Shown: one piece after another, positions 22,183 through 27,179 of the stretch | Position numbering within the stretch: the stretch's first letter is position 1 | Layout of the letters: the number at the start of each line of letters is the position of its first letter | Assembly: GCA_964617765.1 (NCBI GenBank) | Contig: CAZTZY010000037.1 | Location: 1 to 27,179, forward strand | Source: CAZTZY01 sp964617765 | GTDB lineage: Bacteria; Pseudomonadota; Gammaproteobacteria; Pseudomonadales; DT-91 | Direction of reading: 5' to 3' | Length of the DNA: 27,179 bases | The notes under the pieces: generated by a model | Seen by the model: the letters and a program-made list of their open reading frames with translations, nothing else | The model's database searches: none | What the model was told of the DNA's origin: nothing | Position numbers and translations under genes: made by a program

Positions 22183-25100
22183 CATAACCATTAACGCTGA
22201 GGAGTGCTAATAGGCCAAACAAAAAAAAGGGTCGACGGGAAAAAATAATTCTCCCGGTGAAAATGACAGCAAAAAATATCAACATTAAAAAGCTCGAAGA
22301 CCCGCTGCCTGAGGAAGCTTTTACCTTGCCTTCAGGTTGTAAGCGATCCGGTATGCCATCATTGTTGGTATCATCATTTTCTATGCCATCCAGAAAGCCA
22401 TCATTGTCGCTATCAATATCCAGATGGTTGAAAAGACCATCTTTATCAGTATCAACCAAAAGTATAACGGCATCATCAATGCCATCATTATCCAGATCCA
22501 GCCCGGCGGTATTATCGACGTCAAACACATCGTCTATGCCGTCATTATCAGTATCAACGCCTGTAAGGATAATAGTGGCAATTTCTTCAAGATCCGTGAG
22601 GCCATCATTATCGGCATCGGTATCGAGGTAATCAGGAATGCTGTCTTTGTCGGTATCGACAGGATGGAAAAGATCATCAACACCATCGCTATTGATGTCT
22701 ACACCGCCAGTAATCAACACATCAACACTATCATCAAGTGCGTTATTATTGGTATCGCCGACCTTAACAGGCGTGCCGGATTCAACATAATCACTGATGC
22801 CATCATTGTCGCTATCATGATCCAGATAATTGGAAACACCATCATTATCAGTATCGATTACACCTTCCATAAGGTCGCTAATATTGTCACTGTCATCATC
22901 TAGTCCTGAAGTGCCGGGTAACAAGCCGTAAACAAGAGGCAGTGTATCTATTACAGAGTCAATTCCATCTGTATCGGGATCAACGGTGATGTCTACCATT
23001 CCATCAACGTTAGAGTCAAATGCTGAAGCAATAGTGCCAGCGATATCAAAAATAGTATCGTCGTTACTGTCCAGATCACGATAATCAGGAAATGTATCGA
23101 TGTCATTATTGGGCAGGGGCGTAGCTGTCAGAATGACAAGATCGCTGAAGCCATCGGCATTGGCATCAAGCCCTCCAGATTCCTGTACATCAGTAAGGCT
23201 GTCATTATCACTATCAAGATCAAGGTGATCAGGAACGGCATCAGTATCTGTATCGGGCAATGCATCCTCAAGAATATTATCGCCATTGCTGTCGATGCCC
23301 GCTACAAGTTGAGCGTCAAATGCATCATCAATATCGTTATCGTTGGCATCAAGATTCGAGCTTAAAGATTCTATGGCATCGCCTATGCCGTCATTGTCAC
23401 TATCGACATCATAAACATCGGGTGAGCCATCAGACTCGGTATCCAGCAAATATAAACTATCATCAATGCCATCATTATCGGCATCAATGCCCAGTGTCAT
23501 TTCGACATCAAAAGCATCATCAATTCCGTCAAAATCAGAATCGGTACTCATTGAGCCTTCAAGGGCATCAGGGATACGGTCATTATCAGAATCATAGTCA
23601 ATATAGTTTGCGAAAAGGTCAGTATCAGAATTCAGAGGTGTTGCATCATCATCAATGCCGTCGCCATTGGTATCATTACCACCTGTAACAGAACCATCAA
23701 ACAGATTGGCAATGCCGTCGCTATCGCTATCAATAGCCCCAGTGCCGCCTTCTACGAGATCTGGAATGCCATCGCCATCACTGTCAATATCCAGATAATC
23801 GGCCAAACCGTCCTGATCATGCTCAACAGTAAGTTCAATGATGTCAGGTATAAAATCGTTGTCACTGTCCTTGTCCCTGAAGTTTGCAATTCCATCGTTG
23901 TCAGAGTCTGAAAAGCTTTCTATAACATCATTAATACTGTCTGCATCACTATCATCATCGATAAAATCAGGAACGGTATCGCCATCGGTATCGACAGCAT
24001 TATAAATGTCGTCAATGCCATCGTTATTGCCATCAACACCGCCAGTGACTAACACATCAACACTATCATCAATGCCATTATTATTGGCATCACCGGTCAA
24101 GGGGGAGTTGCCTGATTCGATATAATCGCTGATGCCATCAGCATCACTGTCAGTATCTAAACGATCGAGTAACAAATCAGAATCATTATTATCCATACCT
24201 TCCAGAGCATCCGAGATGGTATCGTTATCACTATCCCTGTCGAGATAATCGGGTATCGTATCATTATCAGAATCAGGTATCGCATAAAGATCATCACCAA
24301 TACCATCATTATTCAAGTCAAAGCCGCCGGTGAGGTCTACATCAAAGACATCATCAATACCATCAATATCCGAGTCTAAATTGTCAAGAGTGAATGCAGA
24401 AGCTTCCAGTAGATCGCTGTAGCCGTCGGCATCACTGTCATTATCAAGGAAGTTGGCAAGATTATCAGTATCGATATCAGAAGGAAGAAAAAGATCATCC
24501 ATACCATCACTGTTAGTATCAATGCCACCTGTGATTAATACATCAACACTATCATCAATACCATTGCTGTTTCCGTCGCCTGATTTTGTCGGCGTACCAG
24601 ATTCGAGATAATCACTGATGCCATCATTATCGCTGTCTCTGTCAAAATCGTTAGAGATGCCATCACTATCACTATCACTATTCCCTTCAGTAATATTGCT
24701 GATGCTATCCCCGTCAATATCAGGATCTGCGCTATCCTGAATAAAATCACCATCAAGATCCGGCGGATAGTAAGGTAGAAGACCAAACTGAACAGGGGCG
24801 CTATCAATAGAATTATCAATGCCATCGGAGTCAGGATCAGATGTGATATCGATACGTCCATCGGCATCATTATCAAAGGCAGCGAAAGTAGTATTGGCTA
24901 TGTCTTTGATACTATCATTATTACTATCAAGATCGAGGTAATCAGGGGTTAAATCAGTATCTGCATCTGGCAAGGGGAGAGATGCCAAGGTTGAATTATC
25001 TTTCAGGGCATCCTGGTTGAAATCGATACCTCCCCACTCTGTTATATCAGGGATCGCGTCATTGTCACTATCAAGATCAAGATAATTGAAAGCGCTATCC

Positions 25101-27163
25101 AGATCATTATCTGGAATCACATTTTCCAGAACGCCGTCGGAATTATTGTCAATGCCGATGACGAAATCACTATCAAAAAAATCATCAATGCCATCGATAT
25201 CAGCATCAATGCCACTGCCGGGAGATTCTATTTGATCCGGGATTCCGTCATTGTCACTATCCAGATCAATGTAGTTAGCGAATCCATCACCATCAGCATT
25301 GGGTAATTTCCATAAATCATCAATGCCATCATTATTGATATCAAAACCGAAAGTTAAATTCACATCAAAGAGGTTATCAATGCCATCGGCATCACTATCA
25401 ATACTGGTTGAACCTTCTAACACATCAGGAATGAGGTCATTATCTGAATCAAGATCAAGATAATTGGATTGAGAATCGCCATCACTATTTAATGCCGGAA
25501 CGCTATCATCAATGCCATCGTCATTGATATCTGGCCCGCCACTAATGTAGGCATCAAAAAAATCAGCAATGCCATTAAAGTTATTGTCTTCGCCGCTTGC
25601 ACCACCTTCTATAATATCGGGGATGCCATCATTATCACTATCTATGTCCAGATAGTCTGGATCACCATCGCCATCTGAATCAATATCGGTCTCCATGGAG
25701 TCAGGTATATAATCCTTGTCACTATCATAGTCTGCATGATTAGGTCGGCCATCCTGGTCGCTATCAAACTGCGGGTCTAATGCAAAACCGTTTTCACACA
25801 CATTGTCGGCATTAGAATCAGAACAGACCGCGCTGGTGCCATCTCCGCGATCGTCTGCATCAAGATAATCAGGAGTCCCATCTGTATCATTATCGGTATA
25901 GGGATTATGGAATTGATTATCTTCCGGGTTTAGCAGGCCATCATTATCAGCATCAGTATCAATGTAGTCAGGCGTACCATCATTGTCAGTATCCTTGAAA
26001 CTGAGGGCATTATCAGGCATGGTATTTTCTGCATTTTCAACGAGATCTGGCACGCCATCCCCATCCGCATCACTACCTGGAATAATCGGGATATCAGTTA
26101 TCGTGACGGTAATGGTCGATGTTGATGTATTGTCATCACTGTCGGTTGCTGTAATGACCACTACATAAACATTGTCCATGTTAAGATCTACAGGAAATAA
26201 AAAATTCTGCGCACCCAGACTAACAACGCCATTAGGGCTTACACCAAACAGAAGAATATCATCACCACCGGTAAGCGTATAAGTTAATGGCCCCCTGAAT
26301 GCCCCGGTAATTGCAGGTGCAGGACTGGTATATGCCTGGAACTCTGGATTGGTTTCGGCAATGGGCGCCATAGAAAAACTTAACGGCGGCAAATTAAGAA
26401 TGGTAACTACCCAGCTAATAGAGCCAGTATTGTTATCCCTGTCTGTACCCACCAGAGTGACTTCATAAGTATTTAGGTGATTAGCATCCAGTGGATTTTC
26501 AAAATCCTGTTTAGCAAAGGTGACTACACCTGTAGTGCTATCGACGGTGAAAAAAGCAGCATCAGTACCACTTAGACTGTAATTGACAGCGCCAATACTT
26601 GAACCATTGAGATTGGGTGCTGAAAAAGTGAAGCTGGAATTTTCAAATAAAGATTTATTGGAAATACCACTAAGGGTAAATACGACGGGTGGTTGATTAA
26701 GGATATCGACATGCCAGCTAATGTAGTTGGTATTGCCGGCATCATCAGTAGCCACCAGCGTAACAGAATAATCGTTATCAGCATTGGCATCTGCCGGCAA
26801 TTCAAAATCGCGCGGAATCATGCTGACTACACCCGTTGAACTATCAACGCTAAAAAGGTCGGAATCGTCAGCCAACAGGATAAGTATTATTTCTATAAGA
26901 CTTTTTCCTTCAAACAAGGAGAGGCTAGTGGTAAAAGGATCTACAGTGTTTAACAAAGAATATTTAATATTGCCTGCGATAGAGCCATTTGTAACCGGCG
27001 GTGGACTGTTATAGGCATTGTTTTCAATGATAGATTCATCAGTGATACCCGAAATTGTGAAGGACGGGGTTGCGGCTATTGTGGGCATGGCGATAAAAAT
27101 CAGGCCAATAAACAGGATTTTAAAGCGACCAAAGTTAGAAAGAATTGCCATAAGCGACCACAT
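21032..27163 (-). CDS. Giant cadherin-like / TSP3-repeat / OmpA surface protein
   Basis: A 2043-codon reading frame. In order: signal peptide (1 to about 31, ending T-I-A-A); three cadherin-like domains of roughly 100 residues (about 32-155, 158-257, 260-355) with recurring D-F-E-x-P-x-D-A-N and V-T-L-V-x-T-D; thrombospondin type 3 repeats (about 364-1612) built from variants of D-S-D-N-D-G-I-P-D, with C447/C456 as a possible disulfide; a Ser/Gly stretch, hydrophobic segment and Arg-Arg (1617-1644); a second signal-like segment ending V-N-G-Y-A1661; an OmpA-type beta-barrel (about 1684-1848); a Pro/Thr linker; one TSP3 unit with C1914/C1928; and an OmpA peptidoglycan-binding domain (about 1930-2043) with D1977 and R1992. 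A calcium-stiffened adhesin tied to the cell wall is likely. An alternative start lies at 27151; neither start has a good ribosome site. It could instead be two genes joined by a homopolymer error. Confidence 0.85.
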   Translation of the reverse strand: MWSLMAILSNFGRFKILFIGLIFIAMPTIAATPSFTISGITDESIIENNAYNSPPPVTNGSIAGNIKYSLLNTVDPFTTSLSLFEGKSLIEIILILLADDSDLFSVDSSTGVVSMIPRDFELPADANADNDYSVTLVATDDAGNTNYISWHVDILNQPPVVFTLSGISNKSLFENSSFTFSAPNLNGSSIGAVNYSLSGTDAAFFTVDSTTGVVTFAKQDFENPLDANHLNTYEVTLVGTDRDNNTGSISWVVTILNLPPLSFSMAPIAETNPEFQAYTSPAPAITGAFRGPLTYTLTGGDDILLFGVSPNGVVSLGAQNFLFPVDLNMDNVYVVVITATDSDDNTSTSTITVTITDIPIIPGSDADGDGVPDLVENAENTMPDNALSFKDTDNDGTPDYIDTDADNDGLLNPEDNQFHNPYTDNDTDGTPDYLDADDRGDGTSAVCSDSNADNVCENGFALDPQFDSDQDGRPNHADYDSDKDYIPDSMETDIDSDGDGDPDYLDIDSDNDGIPDIIEGGASGEDNNFNGIADFFDAYISGGPDINDDGIDDSVPALNSDGDSQSNYLDLDSDNDLIPDVLEGSTSIDSDADGIDNLFDVNLTFGFDINNDGIDDLWKLPNADGDGFANYIDLDSDNDGIPDQIESPGSGIDADIDGIDDFFDSDFVIGIDNNSDGVLENVIPDNDLDSAFNYLDLDSDNDAIPDITEWGGIDFNQDALKDNSTLASLPLPDADTDLTPDYLDLDSNNDSIKDIANTTFAAFDNDADGRIDITSDPDSDGIDNSIDSAPVQFGLLPYYPPDLDGDFIQDSADPDIDGDSISNITEGNSDSDSDGISNDFDRDSDNDGISDYLESGTPTKSGDGNSNGIDDSVDVLITGGIDTNSDGMDDLFLPSDIDTDNLANFLDNDSDADGYSDLLEASAFTLDNLDSDIDGIDDVFDVDLTGGFDLNNDGIGDDLYAIPDSDNDTIPDYLDRDSDNDTISDALEGMDNNDSDLLLDRLDTDSDADGISDYIESGNSPLTGDANNNGIDDSVDVLVTGGVDGNNDGIDDIYNAVDTDGDTVPDFIDDDSDADSINDVIESFSDSDNDGIANFRDKDSDNDFIPDIIELTVEHDQDGLADYLDIDSDGDGIPDLVEGGTGAIDSDSDGIANLFDGSVTGGNDTNGDGIDDDATPLNSDTDLFANYIDYDSDNDRIPDALEGSMSTDSDFDGIDDAFDVEMTLGIDADNDGIDDSLYLLDTESDGSPDVYDVDSDNDGIGDAIESLSSNLDANDNDIDDAFDAQLVAGIDSNGDNILEDALPDTDTDAVPDHLDLDSDNDSLTDVQESGGLDANADGFSDLVILTATPLPNNDIDTFPDYRDLDSNDDTIFDIAGTIASAFDSNVDGMVDITVDPDTDGIDSVIDTLPLVYGLLPGTSGLDDDSDNISDLMEGVIDTDNDGVSNYLDHDSDNDGISDYVESGTPVKVGDTNNNALDDSVDVLITGGVDINSDGVDDLFHPVDTDKDSIPDYLDTDADNDGLTDLEEIATIILTGVDTDNDGIDDVFDVDNTAGLDLDNDGIDDAVILLVDTDKDGLFNHLDIDSDNDGFLDGIENDDTNNDGIPDRLQPEGKVKASSGSGSSSFLMLIFFAVIFTGRIIFSRRPFFLFGLLALLSVNGYAEEEIVCRDYKVWPSNESAFVPCYYVGAGVGISQLDADTSDSSWNTVDDKDNGLNLYGGYHFSHSWFVELMFTDLGKTTMDNKHVLVTSQESIAYQAFSVLGGYYLPFDTVFNVDIPVKFFLKAGLSQLNNDTSSSLVQLDEDSQSVLATGIGIEWPFHKDWMLRGEMDTFSAEAKFFNLSLAYWFGGKKRYYEIPKPAPVVETTPEPLTPTVATAAEPADNKIPVPALQTSISYGEGTKDSDKDGVIDMLDDCPKSPVNARIDKKGCASYKGYVQSLYGAFNSTDLTYPSYGLLDTVILLLKNYPDTRIEVQAHTDDRGSTELNQRLSDQRADVVKAYLVEKGIDPSRIETKGFGETKPMATNDTDQGRSKNRRIDFKVLDK
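22373..23908 (-). repeat. Second-order repeat, copy 2
   Basis: Residues about 1086-1597. The corresponding landmarks are R-D-L-D-S-N-D-D-T-I-F-D-I-A (1362-1375), Y-G-L-L-P (1412-1416), E-S-G-T-P (1461-1465) and D-D-S-V-D-V-L-I-T-G-G (1477-1487). It lacks 12 residues relative to copy 1 shortly after G-L-L-P, so the offset falls from 619 to 607 residues. Confidence 0.8.
24194..25765 (-). repeat. Second-order repeat, copy 1
   Basis: Residues about 467-990. It matches copy 2 (22373-23908) without a gap over the first part at a fixed offset of 619 residues. Landmarks that are not plain TSP3 include L-D-L-D-S-N-N-D-S-I-K-D-I-A (743-756), F-G-L-L-P (793-797), E-S-G-T-P (854-858) and D-D-S-V-D-V-L-I-T-G-G (870-880). 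Confidence 0.8.
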
Positions 27164-27179
27164 AAAAGTTATTTTGTGA

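Larger units (their letters stand above)
22328..26074 (-). repeat. Thrombospondin type 3 repeat tract
   Basis: Residues about 364-1612 of the giant protein consist almost entirely of TSP3-like calcium-binding units. In residues 501-600 there are 27 Asp and no Lys or Arg, which shows how acidic the tract is. Units vary (D-S-D-N-D-G-I-P-D, D-S-D-A-D-G-I-S-D, D-I-N-S-D-G-V-D-D), so the DNA is repetitive but not identical. Confidence 0.9.

Noticed and set aside
22424..23688. Long plus-strand open frames inside the TSP3 tract, including a His-rich one at 23260-23688
   Set aside because: They are antisense shadows of the Asp-rich repeats (GAT/GAC read backwards gives His and Ile codons) and have no ribosome site or family match.
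22328..26074. CRISPR-like or tandem-repeat array appearance on the plus strand
   Set aside because: The short repeats are coding TSP3 units in a continuous minus-strand frame. They vary in sequence and spacing and have no constant repeat or spacer.
1..27179. tRNA or rRNA genes, insertion sequences, integrases, phage or defence genes
   Set aside because: None was seen on either strand. The window is mostly housekeeping genes plus one surface-protein gene.

Overview
The window looks like chromosomal DNA of a free-living gammaproteobacterium. The best fit is the Pseudomonadales/Cellvibrionales side of the class. This rests on family recognition and conserved gene order, not on a database search. 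The supporting signs are polA facing engB beside cytochromes c5 and c4 with znu genes nearby (an order I recall from Pseudomonas), the yrfG-hslR-hslO-pckA order shared with E. coli, a RegB/RegA (RoxS/RoxR) pair, and a DUF2390 gene divergent from yheS. A run of exactly 100 Ns shows that this is a draft scaffold.

Layout. Positions 1-1630 (minus): a Rieske non-haem iron oxygenase, cut by the window edge, follows a membrane DUF1295 (steroid 5-alpha-reductase-like) protein with a TAATG overlap. Positions 1789-4661 (minus): znuC, znuB and a lipoprotein with a zincin-like HELAH motif form an apparent operon. It diverges from znuA, which is translationally coupled to a yciH (SUI1-like) gene and followed by a DUF1993 gene (4744-6512). 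Positions 6582-11148: polA, convergent engB, then the cytochrome c5 and c4 pair with a clear terminator. Positions 11234-15309: a small unknown gene (minus), then yrfG-hslR-hslO and pckA with its terminator. Positions 15310-15706: intergenic DNA with part of a probable interspersed repeat and the assembly gap. Positions 15707-17466: regB-regA. Positions 17591-19047 (minus): an FKBP-type lipoprotein and a DUF2390 protein. Positions 19087-20973: yheS (ABC-F). Positions 21032-27163 (minus): one 2043-codon gene that fills the last 6 kb.

The giant gene is the most unusual item. It encodes a signal peptide, three cadherin-like domains, about 1250 residues of Asp-rich thrombospondin type 3 (calcium-binding) repeats, a Ser/Gly stretch plus hydrophobic segment plus Arg-Arg that resembles a C-terminal sorting tag, then what looks like a second signal peptide, an OmpA-type beta-barrel, one more TSP3 repeat and an OmpA peptidoglycan-binding domain. 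It may be a real fusion of a surface adhesin with its OmpA-type anchor. It may also be two genes joined by a length error in an 8-base homopolymer at the junction. Its repeat region contains a second-order duplication: two copies of more than 500 residues, offset by 619 residues.

How the genes work together: znuABC imports zinc, and the linked zincin-like lipoprotein and the CCHC-bearing YciH may belong to the same zinc response (inference). Cytochromes c4/c5 and RegBA fit a respiratory, redox-sensing metabolism. Hsp33/Hsp15 serve oxidative and heat stress. PckA opens gluconeogenesis.
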